The position numbers and the translations under genes are program-made. The notes below the pieces were generated by a model. It searched no databases, was not told the origin of the DNA, and saw nothing but the letters and a program-made list of their open reading frames with translations. Below, in pieces: positions 10,781-22,431 of a stretch of DNA of 64,000 bases. Where the stretch lies: NCBI RefSeq assembly GCF_000512585.2, contig NC_089242.1, positions 2,852,001-2,916,000 on the forward strand, read 5' to 3'. The first letter of the stretch is position 1. Every line of letters starts with the position of its first letter. This stretch comes from Kwoniella bestiolae CBS 10118. Taxonomy: Eukaryota; Basidiomycota; Tremellomycetes; Tremellales; Cryptococcaceae.

Positions 10781-12046
10781 ATGTTACCTGAAAAGGCACT
10801 CAAACCATTCTTACCTTCTCGACCTTCCGGCCCCGTGTTCATCGGACTGAATATCCTTAGATTGTTGAGTATCATCGCTTTGTTATTGGTCTTGGCTGCG
10901 AACGTAGTCACAATGGCAGAGTGAGTCTTTCCTTGACATCCCCTAGTCATCTCCTACCCCTTTTCGAAGTCTAACAACCCTCATTGACTGACTTATCTTC
11001 CGTGTGCATGCCGATAGTGACATAAAAGCCATCAAAGCTTCCAATGCCTCCTCCACCGAACCAGAAGAAGATTGCGAGTATTACGAATACTCCTCTGTAC
11101 CCGATCAAACGGGTGGTCCTTTCTGGAGTATCCTTAATAGAATCTTCATCAGTACATACGCTCTCGCTTGATAGCTTTTGCATCCAGCTGATTTGGCAAA
11201 ACATCACAGTCTTCGAATGCATCTTACTCACCATGTCAGAGGTGGGCATACCCAGAAGACTGTTTGAAGAGTGGATCCCTATCCTCGGACCAGCTCATGG
11301 ATTGGGATGTTTTGGTGTTTTCAAAGCTCTGTAAGTTATACTCACAATATATAAATACGAACATTCCGGGGTGTAGCGCTGAGATCGTCGATAGGATCGG
11401 AGCGCAAGTGTTGTCCCATTACTGTGAACTCTTCCCCCAGGTCTCAAGTTGGTTATTGTTCATCATCGGGTGCTTCAACATCCTTGCTGTGAGTTCATGT
11501 GTTTGTGTTTCGTCACATTCACCTATCTTGTCTATCGGCCCTCTCCGTCCGTTCAAACTGCCAAGCTGATCTAGCGTCTCGCAGGGTATCTTCCTTCGAG
11601 CTGGAGCTAAGAAGAAGCGATTGATCTTTTCATGGGAAAACGTCTCTTCACTGTGAGTATCTCACTCGTATCATCCTCCCATCATCTGCATGCTAATAGC
11701 AATACTCAGTACCCCACAGACAAGATTGGCAGCCACCGCATGGGATATGATATCCGAGAAAAAATCCTCCTCCTCGGTTCCCTCAGAATCAGGAGCTGCC
11801 GCCCCACCTTTGACTCGATCCACCACAAACTCATCAGATACGCCTTTGTTACCTGAGACCAAAAACAAGACTGTCCCAGGAGCTAAATTTGGTGGATTTG
11901 GATTCGGCAGACAAGGGGAGAAACAGGCTGCGGAGAGAGGTTGGAAGATTAGTAAACCTAGTGAGGTCTTGCCTCGTGAGTTGACTGCTTATCAGAGGAA
12001 AGATATATATCGGATGCTAACGTATTTCCCAGGTTATGCTATCTAG
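10781..12046 (+). CDS. Fungal multi-pass membrane protein, unknown function
   Basis: Seven exons: 10781-10920, 11018-11151, 11210-11330, 11395-11488, 11585-11652, 11710-11975 and 12033-12046, predicting 278 aa. The N-terminal part has FIGLNILRLLSIIALLLVL and ANVVTMAEDIKAIK, a first membrane helix followed by a short polar loop. Further helices are FECILLTMSEVG, LGPAHGLGCFGVFKAL and SWLLFIIGCFNILA. A cytoplasmic tail rich in Ser, Lys and Gly follows (from about residue 190). The layout, four helices with an LRLLSI motif in the first and DIK after it, matches a conserved uncharacterised basidiomycete family, possibly the one catalogued as DUF7598. That assignment is from memory and weak. A last intron (GTGAGTTGA...CCCAG) was inferred from consensus signals and ends the protein in PRYAI. 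Confidence 0.7.
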
Positions 12047-14630
12047 TCCTTCACCCGTGGACGGGGTAGTAAAGTTGTGTCCGGTATGAACGATTCATGA
12101 ACCATAAAAGCGGTACGCGGAGCAACGGGTGATCGTAGACATGTATGATCTGCATAGCGGATGGGGAGTCTATATCCGAAGAACAAACCTAGATGAATAC
12201 ATAATGTGTATAAGCTGTAATGAAACGTGTTGATGCGACTATATCTGTATGAGTGGATCATTTTAGTTTGGTCTGTCGATTGACCAATTCATTTTTGACG
12301 ATTTTTGAGAGACTGGTAGATATGTCTCTCACAATTGCTCGGATTTCGGACGGTGATGGGTTAATCATTGATTAACTTGACAATTCAATCAATGAAGGGA
12401 AGACCAATTCATCGGACCGATCACCTGTGTCAGTACATTATCACTGGACACCTCGAATGAAACTATTAAGCATTCCGGTCCAATCCGCTCGACCGGCTTG
12501 TCATCCATCAGTCTGACTGTGCTGGCGAATCATACAGAGTACAAGTCACCGAGCACTCTCCTATCGATCACCTCTCAGAGCGAGCCCATCGAGCGATCTA
12601 TCCGAGCGCTCCTATTCCGTCGAAAGAAACGTGCAGAGGATGGCTGAGTCACCACCGGCGTCATCGCGAGATCTGTGATTCCCATGATATCGAAATTATG
12701 TGAGCAGTATTTGCTGGATGCCGTTATGCGCCAGCGGGGGGCGAGAGAAGTCTCCGGAAAATAACGATAGCATCTGGTCCTTGCCGCGAGAAAACTAGAG
12801 CGGTATTGTGCTGAATAGCATCGCTAGCCAGGAGTGACATACCATGGATGAGTACTTTGATTGCGTACTTGGCAGGTACGACTGGATGTATCGTGGGAGT
12901 GAGATCCACATACCATGTGTAGGTAGTAGGTAGCCGACATGGAGTAAGACATCGTTATGTGTTCTCGGTTAAATCGTCCGAAAATGGTATTTACTCTCGC
13001 TGACGACAGGACAAATATCGCAAAGCTACGCCATGTAGTCGGCGTCGGAAAAAGACGTGCTTCTCACAAAGGGTATACGGACAGGTACGGCACGGCCTAC
13101 GAGCAGAATCCGATATGAATGCTCGGTTGTAGGCCCATTGATATCGGACCAATGGATAGGTCTAGTAAATTTTTCTTGCAAGGAATGCATGCAATTCAAT
13201 CCGCAAGTAGGTACACCCGGTAGACTGGCAAGGTACAATCTCAATTAAAGTTTGCGTAAGTACCGTATGTAATCCCCACTTTCGTCCATTGGAATTTGGA
13301 CCTTTGGACAAGCTTCTTTTCAGGAACGCCACGGTGAGTGGCCATGCTACAGGCTGGATATCCGCAAATAAATTACTCTATTCGGGAAAGGGGAGAACAT
13401 TGGGAAACCACCCGACTCATGAACCTTATGCGGTTGGGTTGAGGAAACCCTGAAAAATCCATATCGGATCCATGCGACTAGAGCATTCGAGCATTCGGGC
13501 GCTTGGACTTTACGTACAACAGGAAAAGCCATGGTAGGGATACGCCACTGGAAAACGTTAACGCTGTGTCATAGGCTTTGGTTCTTTCTTGTCTCTTGTC
13601 TCAGAGAACAATCCACCGAATTGGTAGAAACACTGGTATCGTACCTTTCGAGGTCCATAGCAGATTGGAAATTTTTGGGAACGCCTTTCAAGGGCCACCG
13701 AAGAAGCTTAATCTCCATTTTCTCGGTAAAAGTACCTCGTAAGACTGACGAAGGTGTCGTTGACGCCCCTATCGTTCAGCCAAGAAAAGCCACTGACAAC
13801 TGGAACCTCCGACAGCGCTCCGAACTTGGTTCTGGTTTTTGACCAACGTTCCGACGAACAGAGTGATCTGGCGCAAGAAAACAAACCAGTTATGCACCGG
13901 AACCTGAATTCGAACCTGAACGTGAACCTGTAGATCCCATTCCAGCTGGACGGAGCAGATCACTATGGTGTAGCTAGTTTGATCGACCGGATCTTTCTGT
14001 TTTTTTGCTGGATTCGGCTAGAATCGTTCGTTCTCTTTGGGTGGTGCGAGGCTATCAAAGGCGTTTCGTTTCGCCTACAATGGTGAGTCGGCGAATTTCC
14101 ATTTCTCCTTCCTCACATGGTTATGGGTGGGATGGTCGAGATACTTCGCTTTTACCGTTTTCGTCTGAAAGGTTGAGCTCATCCATGCCTCGAGCAGAAC
14201 AAGCTTGTTTCCTACGCCAGTGTCACCGGTCGACCCCTCAGGGCGGATGAGGGCCAAGGCGTAAACCCAGCTTCGAGATAGTTTTTTCGCTACTTTCTGT
14301 TATCAGTGGTCAATCACCTCTTTTGGCACATGGCTCACCGTAGCTGGAGATGGAACCCAACGATGGATATATAGTCTACTCCCTTGACTTCGTCTTAGTT
14401 CTTTTCTTTCCTCTCCTCACACAAAACTTTCGATAAGTAGTCAACTCAGCAAGTTCTTCGACTTCCAACACTTTCGCTCACGAGCACCACTTTCTTTCTT
14501 TCAACTTTGACTTACGCTGGTCCGTAGTCCTACCCACATTCTTTAACAGCCCAAACTTCACCCAGAGGGTAATACACTTTCTTTGATTTACCAAGTACAC
14601 TCAGCTGGACTGTTATTTCAACAATCAACA
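12047..14630. other. 2.6-kb gene-poor region, possible relic sequence
   Basis: No intact gene could be built on either strand. Two short stretches look protein-like but lack a start, splice sites or recognisable domain. One runs from 13726 to 13842 and contains PRKTDEGVVDAPIVQPRKA, ending in a stop. The other, about 13890-13960, is an EPEFEPEREP repeat made by an imperfect GAACCTGAA tandem. They may be remnants of one decayed gene. The right end (14380-14630) is pyrimidine-rich with a TATA-like TATATAG near 14367 and is the promoter of the next gene. Confidence 0.4.
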
Positions 14631-16369
14631 ATGTCTGACAACGAAATTACCATTGTCGTCAGTGTCACCTCCTTCTCTTCCTACAGCTGAGATCCCGACT
14701 GACCAGTCACTGTAGATCCCCTCCTTCCCTCCCTCCCCTCCTACTTCTCCCACTCGAACCATGTCCACCTCCCCAGAATGGTTCACCACCCCTGTCAAGG
14801 CGCCCTACAGGCCTTCTCCCCTCTCTTCCACCGTCCCCTTGACAGCGTTGGAGCAAATCGACCCATTCAGCACTGAATCCATCGATACCTCTGACAGTCT
14901 CTCCTCCGACCCCGAAACCCCTCCTCTCTCCCCTACTCGAAGTCTCTCCTCCGTCTCAATGGACCGAAGGACCACCTCAGGCTCTTCGTCCGGATCAGAC
15001 GAGGAAGTCGTCACTCCCCCTGCTGTTCCCCGAAGACCTTCATTACAACATCACAAGGGTATGCCAGCTTCATACTTCAACCTTGAGAATGTCACCAAGG
15101 ATCAAAGGAAACACAGGAAAAACAAGTACAGAGCTAGATTCCCATCTGCTCCTGTATCAGGCTCGATCACCCCCATGTGGAAAATCGAGGAAGACTCGAA
15201 ATCCCACGGTTTGACTCAATTGCTCGAACCTTTCGAAGGTCTCTTACCCCACTCCAGAGTAAGTCTTCTCCGCGATCAACAACTTGTAGTCCATATGCTG
15301 ATGATTTGAGCTCACAGAGAGAATCCGAACCCAACTATATCCTCTCCGAGGACTCCTTCGTCCTCACCCATGTCCCTACCAAAACCGTCTCCCTTGCCGA
15401 CTTCAAGATCAAGATGATCCGAGTCCCCAGATGGCAACGACCAATCGTCATTGCTGTGATGTCGATGCTCCTCTTCGGATCTCTCTGCATGATCTCATGG
15501 TTCCAACAGTCACTTATGTCTGTCGAACATGCCAAAGTCATCAGACAAGGTGAATGGATGGTCAAACACGCTGCTATGGCCAGAGCTGAGTCTGATGTAA
15601 GTCAATACTCTTACTAACCCAAGCAGAGGACTGAGTACTGACTTGATTTCCCCACTAGGCTCTTGTCGACACCGAACCTGGATACCGATACGAGGCACCC
15701 AAGCACCACTCCCTAAAGGTCCAACAGAAGATCGCCAAGCGAGCCGAAGCAGGATTCACCGCTCAGGCTGCCGCTCAAGCCGCTGCCATCGCTCCAGTCG
15801 ATTTCACCATGACCAAAGAGGAGGAGCTTGCCGCCTTGATGTCTTTCATTGTCGGTACTGCCGCGAACACTCTGCCCGAGATCGATACCACCGATCCTCA
15901 CTCTCTCGAAGGATTCTTGCCATTCGACCCTAGATCGCCTCAAGCCAAGAGGGAAATCGAAGAACTTGCCCGAGTGCACTGGGAAGATCACCCAGTAATG
16001 GTCCTAGGAAATATGCGAGATCCAAAGATGAGAGAGGTCAGAGCGTTACTTAAGAAATACATCGTCAAGCCCGAACCTTTCTATGTAGATATCGACCAAC
16101 GAAGAGACTCCGCTGTCCTCCACCCTACACTGGAGAGATTGTTGGGTAAACAAGCTTCACCTTATATCCTCTTGAAGGGGAAGAATATCGGTGAATCTTC
16201 GAAATTGTTGGAAATGGAGAAGAAGGAGAATCTGATCGATACTGTCAAATCCTCCGGTGCGACCATCGCCAAACGATTGAAGAGGAACAAACATCAAAAG
16301 GAGGAAGAACGAAAGGAGAACGAGAGAGTCTTGGGTCCTAGACCAATCTACGATTCAGAGTCTGCTTAA
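14631..16369 (+). CDS. Membrane-anchored glutaredoxin-fold protein lacking the catalytic cysteine
   Basis: Four exons: 14631-14657, 14716-15258, 15318-15596 and 15659-16369, predicting 519 aa. A long Ser/Thr/Pro-rich N-terminal region is followed by one membrane helix (PIVIAVMSMLLFGSLCMISW, about 232-252). An alanine-rich linker follows, then a glutaredoxin-like domain at about 390-490. Its blocks are HPVMVLGNMRDPKMREVRAL (strand, active-site loop, helix), PFYVDIDQRRD, ASPYILLKGKNIG (cis-proline strand) and SSKLLEMEKKENLIDTV. In glutaredoxins the loop holds CPYC or CxxS; here it reads NMRDPKM, and exon 4 contains no cysteine at all. The fold assignment comes from the order of motifs. The domain is probably redox-inactive and may serve as a binding or scaffold module. 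The start gives a 9-codon first exon; the in-frame ATG at 14761 is an alternative. Confidence 0.75.
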
Positions 16370-16682
16370 TTGCATCCACTCTTTTTCCTTGATATGACTA
16401 TTCCTTCGACGACCTTCATTTTGTGATGCCTTCTTTTGTCTAGTATCTGTTCTTCTCATGGATAATCTTTTTGGGATTTTGCTTGTAGTCTTTACATGTA
16501 GTCTGTATCATCCCTGTGGACCAATTCCGCTTAAAATAAAACTTATAATAAACCTACTATGCAACACCTCTGCTCTACCATTCGCTCGGACATTCAAACT
16601 CACTCTTATGCGCACGATTTCGGTGGGACAGCGGAGCGAGTTCTTTTTACACCTTCGTGTGCATGCGCGATCATCTATCTAT
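16370..16682. other. Convergent 3' flank
   Basis: Gap between the stops of two convergent genes. No coding sequence or distinct element was seen. Confidence 0.5.
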
Positions 16683-17750
16683 CTAATTTCGTCTAGCCAT
16701 GAGTTTATCGACATGTTCTCTCACACCGTCCTCCCATTGATCCCATGAGATGCAGGCTAACCATGAATCTCGGGTCATTTGGTCTTCTTGGTATACACCT
16801 TTCCTACCGGCTGATAAGGTATCTCACATCAGCACTGCCCTTATCATTCACTCTTCTGCTCTTTACATCATTTTCTTAAACAGGTCTAACTCACGTCTGA
16901 CACCTTTCTTACCCTTTGGCAAAACCCTATGAGACCTTAACACCCCATCCAGCTGGAATCCCAACCTCAACGCAGCCGCTTTGCTCTTCTCGTTCAGGGT
17001 AGTAGTGAACCATTGACATCTCCTCAGACCCAATCCACCTTCAGACGGCATATCCAAGATTCGATGGATGATCAATCCGGCAGCATGTGTCAGGACGTGG
17101 GTGCGCTGGGTGAAAGAAAATCAGCGCGCCGTAAGATCGTTAAGAGTTGCTGAGGAGAGAGGTACTACGCACCTGGAACTTCTCCAAGATACATATCCAT
17201 CCTGGTTCAGAAGTCATGTTGACCACGTCGGAGTTGATCATCGATATGACACCTGCGAATTCGTAGTCCTTTGGATCCACCTGTTCGTCACTTCCTGGTG
17301 GAGCAGTATAGATAGCGTGGGCTAGAGCGCTCTGGCAGGTGGGGCATATGACAGGATTAACACAAGAGTTTGAATGGAGGAGGATCAAGAACGACTTCTC
17401 GGACGAGATTTGACTCACCGGCTGCGAGCGAATAGTTTTCTCCGCCCATGCCAACACATCTTCCAAACTATTCCAATCAACCAGCCAAGCGGTGATGTCA
17501 GGCGAACATTTCGATATCTCCTCGTAGAATAGTCTAGCATGCAGTGAAGGCTGTTCGCTCCCATAAGCAATATGTCTCATATTATAAGGTGCAAAGCACT
17601 TACAACGAAAGGTCTCAATTCGACTCGATCTGAGCGTAGTTCCTTGACTTCAAAGCAGAAGTTGAAGTCATATTCCTCCGGTGGGGTATTGAGATGGACA
17701 TCTGCTGGTACGTCCACGGAGGATGGTTTATAGGTGTTCAAATAGGTCAT
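16683..17750 (-). CDS. GNAT-family (RimJ/RimL-type) N-acetyltransferase
   Basis: Five exons: 17750-17604, 17550-17419, 17331-17173, 17105-16895 and 16810-16683, predicting 258 aa. Family blocks are in order: KELRSDRVELRPF (first strand), SLEDVLAWAEKTIRS (helix), FAGVISMINSD, PGWICILEKFQRTHVLTHA (the acetyl-CoA-binding strand and turn), RRCQWFTTTLNEKSKAAALR and LGFQLDGVLRSHRVLP. The last two blocks match the WxT..N..S..LxxKLGF motif of RimJ-like enzymes. The C-terminal exon (PGRKGVYQEDQMTRDSWLAC) was found by splicing at GTGAGTTAG...TTATCAG. The second intron is 87 nt and in frame, so its retention would not disrupt the reading frame. The substrate is unknown; fungal relatives are mostly uncharacterised. 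Confidence 0.78.
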
Positions 17751-18504
17751 TGTTTCTACCGTTGATTGATACGTTGATGAAAGGTAGAGGTTATACTTTC
17801 ACAAGGTATATATACACGTTTCGAGGTACAGATCTCCAACTTGAGTTGAGTCGAACAGAACACAAGAACTCGGCAAAATCCTGGGCCGGACCACACCACC
17901 ACACTTTACCGAACAATGGGAAGCAAAGGCAAAGAGATAATCCTCCAAACATGCATATGGTAAGGATCAACGGGGCTTCGCATGTCAGCGTCAAGACATT
18001 ACCGAGCTGGCAGCGATCATAAGGAGTTTTCTCAGTTGATCTCGAGGTCTGTTCTGTATGCAATTGGCCGTCATGCCCGAGAACCTCATTGCTCCAACGA
18101 GAAACCGTCTGCTCGGAGCTAGATTCGTTCATCACGCGCTCTTGACACCAGGTATATATATCTGCAGAGCGTGACCGGATTATCATTACCAAGCATGCAA
18201 ATCGACTGTAGTGAGTGATAGTGTCAGGACTGCACCTCATAGACCTAGAGAGCAAATCAAGAATTAAATCGGCCGGAGACCGAGGCAATGAATACCCATC
18301 GATCGTGGTCATAACATATAATCAGTCTCAGGCACGAAGATGGTGACACAAGCCCATCCCATCTATTTCCGACATCATCCAAAATGACAGACATGAAAGA
18401 CTACTCATCACCATCTATATTCATCTTGCCGCACGACATCATCTCCACTGTCACATCAATCATCCCCAGTCCCCTTCAAGCGAGATCTTCAAGCGCAAGT
18501 CAGT
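17751..18504. other. Divergent promoter region (GNAT gene / acyl-CoA synthetase)
   Basis: Both neighbours are transcribed outwards. A TATA-like GGTATATATACACG lies at about 17807-17820, some 60 bp upstream of the leftward start. A second TATATATA is near 18152. A 173-codon minus-strand frame crosses this region but has no domain and was not accepted. Confidence 0.45.
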
Positions 18505-21403
18505 ATGTTCTGGAGGAATAAATCGGCCTCGGTACCCTTAAAAGCAGATCCATCAGTGCGAAGGTCGCACCTCTCTCCGAATGAACTAGTAACTCGACCG
18601 GCAGGTGATGAAGTCACAGTAGTGGGAGACTTCTTCCCATACTGCGTGAGTAATCCGGCACTCTTCATTCTATCACCTCATGGCTGACTTCACATTTCAA
18701 TAGGCCAAAAAGTATGGGGACCAAATAGCATGTTATTATAGGGATGTCGTCGATGTCGTCGAAGAGACCAAGATGGTACCGAGATCAGATGGTTCTGGCG
18801 AGGAGAAGAAGATATGGAAGTAGTGAGTGATATCTCTTCATGATCTTGTCAACGGGTTGAGTATCAACGAGCTGACCTAGAGAGCAGCTTCACGCTGTCA
18901 ACTCCGAAACCAGTAACCTACACTGAACTCAATTCCACCGTCACATCCCTCGCATCCGGTCTGATCAACATCGGCTTCACCGTCCCTTCTCAGTCCATCG
19001 CTTCAAGACCCAGAGTATCAATCTATGCGGACACCTCGTTGAACTGGCAATTGATGTCCCAAACTTTCGCTAGACTGGGACATGTCCTCACTACTGCATA
19101 TACAACACTGGGGGAAGATGGATTATTGACTAGCTTAAATGAACCCGAGGTAGAATTATGTTATTGCGGAGAGGGTCAGGTAGAATTGATCGGAAAGGTG
19201 ATAGACGAGGCTCAGAAGGTTAGATGGATTGTCTATGACGGGGACGAGAAAAGGATAAATCAGGTAAGCTTCTGCAAATTGGCAATTTACTCGGGCTTAT
19301 GTCTATACTGACGATATCGTAGGAAACTATACAGAGAATAGCAAAGGTCGTGGAGGGAAGGGGCGGACGCATCGTGACACTGAATCAGCTGAAACAAACC
19401 GGAATCGAATCGCCTGTGGCCGATTTTGGAGATGAGCCATCAGAAGACGACCTGTTCTGCATCATGTATACTAGTGGATCTACAGGAATACCGAAGGGTG
19501 TCTTGCTAACTCATAAGAATATCATCTCGTCTAGTAAGTGCGTCATACGGGAATATCATACTTAGCATCAGTACAGCTGATGATCTTCCTGTAGTTGCCG
19601 GTTCAGTACTATTGTGGGGAAAGGATTTCAAGCGTTCGGACCTATTACTGGCTTATCTTCCCCTCACACATATATTAGAGCAGGTAAGCTTGTCCCAGAT
19701 CATGAGCCTTTCATCTGTACTAACATGGACCTCCTTGCAGTTCCTCGAATTCACATTGTACTTCCTCGGAATTCCAATCGCCTATGGTACTGTCAAAACT
19801 CTGCTCAACGATAACGTCAGGAACTGCGATGGTGACTTCGTAGCCTACAAACCAGTGAGCATCGCTGTACTTATCTGAAGATTCACGCTGACAGAGCTCT
19901 GTTGATATAGACGCTACTGCCGGGTGTGCCGGCGATATACGAGATGATTCGGTAAGTGACATCGCGTCATCACACGACTCACTCTGTTTAACGCAGCTTA
20001 CTCTCAGATCTCGATATTTAACAGTAAGGGAATGGTCAAGAAGATACATGACGCTGGCTCGGTAGTAGGCACCATATTCAACCTCGCTGTATCAGGAAAA
20101 CAAACCCTTCCATGGCCTTTCTCATCGGCTATTGACAGGATACTCTTCGCAAAAGTCAAGGCGGCCACGGGCGGAAGACTGAGATTAGCGATTTCGGGAG
20201 GCGGAGCTTTGAGCTTAGATACACAGAAATTCCTGTCGACTGTTTTGGTGAACCTCATACAAGGTATGTACGCAAGCTTTAACATGACGCTGTGCAATCG
20301 AAGAATAACCTGTGCACATAGGATACGGATTGACTGAAACTTGCGGTATGGCAACTATCTGTACCCCTCAATACTCCTCCATGGGCAGTGTAGGAGTGAT
20401 AGGTCCTTCCTGTGAAGTCAAGCTACAAGGTGAGTAACATTAACTTGTTGCCTCATGACTAGTACTGATGCGGTAAGAGCAGATTACCCGGATGCCGGCT
20501 ATTTCTCCACAAATAAGCATCCTCAAGGTGAAATCTTGCTAAGGGGACCAAACGTATTCAAGGGGTGAGCTTACATGCGGATGGCCATCGCTGATCAGAC
20601 CAGGTATCTCAAACAGGAGGATCTGACAAGGGAAAGCTTCACATCAGACGGTTGGTATAAGACAGGTGATATAGGTCAGGTAAGTCTAATGGAGGCTTTT
20701 GTATCAGCAGCAGATGTGCTAACAACCCAATCAGTGGAATGAAGACGGTACCCTCAGCGTCATTGACCGAGTCAAAAATCTTGTGAAACTTGCCAATGGA
20801 GAGTATCTCGCACTAGAGAAGGTAGAGTCGGTCTACAAGCATTGTAGTACGTACCCTGTTGGTTTGCATCAGGTCCATACTGAGCTAACTTTCGCGCACA
20901 GACTCGGTCATGATGCTTTGTGTGGTTGCACCACCAGGCGCCGATCGACCCGTCGCCCTCGTGTACCCCGTGAGTCACCTGTCTCAGAAGATGAGAAGCC
21001 GAATGCTAATAGGTCACGCTTAGCATGAAGGAAATCTTCGAAACCGACTCAAAGCTAATGGAATAGTTGATGATGGAGGACCAAAAGAATGGGCCTCGAA
21101 CCTGACTATCGTTAGTTACCTCCTCGGAGAATTGAGAGACGAAGCGAAAAGAGGTGGATTGAAGGGATCCGAATTGATCAGGGATGTCATAATGACCGAA
21201 GAAGAATGGTAAGTCAAGTCGTGTCTGAACCTTGATTATGTTCCTGTTACCAGATAGTTGTTCGTGACTGATCTGATGACGCGTTGAAACGGAACAGGTC
21301 GCCTGAAAACGGTATGCTTACCCCTGCCATGAAATTGGCTCGAAACAGTATCAGTAAGAAGTACGAGAAGGAAATTGAGAAAGCGTTGGGTAGAAGTGCC
21401 TAA
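18505..21403 (+). CDS. Long-chain fatty acyl-CoA synthetase (AMP-forming)
   Basis: Fifteen exons: 18505-18645, 18704-18822, 18888-19263, 19323-19533, 19595-19683, 19741-19854, 19911-19951, 20025-20263, 20322-20429, 20483-20564, 20604-20679, 20735-20846, 20902-20969, 21024-21208 and 21298-21403. They predict 688 aa. The enzyme activates long-chain fatty acids to acyl-CoA using ATP and CoA. The AMP-binding P-loop YTSGSTGIPKG is at about 261-271. LAYLPLTHILEQ, LAISGGGALSL, GYGLTETCGMAT, SDGWYKTGDIG and DRVKNLVKLANGEYLALEKVE are the other adenylation motifs, the last carrying the fatty-acid-synthetase signature. The order and length match the Faa1/Faa4 class. No membrane helix or peroxisomal SKL is seen; the C-terminus is GRSA. 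All junctions keep frame with GTRAGT donors. Confidence 0.92.
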
Positions 21404-22431
21404 GCAAGAGTTACCATATTTATAATTATGATTACAGTCAGTTATCAGTGTAGTTATTCCGAGACTGAGATGTGTTTCAGTCTTTTTGATGTACGATATC
21501 GAATGTAACGCAGATACGAGATGCGAACGGATGTCTCGGTAATTGCTTATCAGAGTGACAAAAGCAATCGCGTCGAGTCTCAAACTCTTTATCAGAGTTC
21601 AGTGTCATCTCGCCGACATTTGGAAACCACTGCTCCAAGCTTCTCATTCCTTTTGTCCGATGAATGAGAGCAGTCTTCTCGGCTCAGCCAAGCTCTGCTA
21701 CAACTCACCCACTGCACGAGAACACCCAAGTCCCACAGATTAGACTGGAAAGTTCAATGTGCGTAATGAATGAGATGGAAAGCGCGATCTTACGGCGCGT
21801 CGAATTCACGCAAAGAATCAGCCATTTTCTTTGTCCCTGAAAATACCATCCCAGCTTCTCATGTTCCACGGCTCAGCATCGGTATGGCATCAATCGAGTA
21901 CAATACGCCATCTTATGATATGACTCATCCGACGTGAATTCGAAGCTGTATGATGCCAAGTAACGCGAGCGCCGATCTACCGATTTCGGGTAACTTTTGG
22001 TTTCTCCAACCCTGTCGTAAACCTACTGAAGGGTTATAGAGGACGCGATGGACTTGATTTTACGGTGGCGGGCGCGTCATTCTAATGTACTGCAGAGAAA
22101 AGAAAAATCAATCCGAGAGGAAAGTACACTAGCAATAACAAGATACAGCAGAGATGTAGTATGATCATCTCTTGTCTTCTCTTTCTTCTTCTCGTTCATC
22201 TGTGTAAACGCTTTTTGAGATTCTTTCAACATCCCTCCTCTTCCCTCCTCTCAACTCATCTCTAATCCGACTTCTCGAGCCAGGAGCTCTTCGTTCATTA
22301 GCCTCGACGGCATTACCTTCGTTTGAACAAGTATAGACTACTTACACGCATACCTCGCAATCATCGAGTCAAATCAAGAACTATCATCTCTTCAAGACTA
22401 CTTCCATCACCGTTAGATCTATATCAATAAA
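21404..22431. other. Intergenic region with long promoter/5' UTR of GH71 gene
   Basis: About 1 kb without a supported gene. The right third (22160-22400) is rich in TCTTC/CTTC pyrimidine runs, as in other promoters of this window, and leads into the ATG at 22432. Confidence 0.45.

Noticed and set aside
11976..12032. Reading straight through the end of the 278-aa membrane protein
   Set aside because: A GTGAGT donor, GCTAAC branch site and CCCAG acceptor in the right order mark it as an intron; the read-through version adds a tail with no support.
17791..18312. 173-codon minus-strand open frame between the GNAT and acyl-CoA synthetase genes
   Set aside because: It fills the only space available for two divergent promoters, crosses the TATA-like element and has random Cys/Ser-rich composition with no domain.
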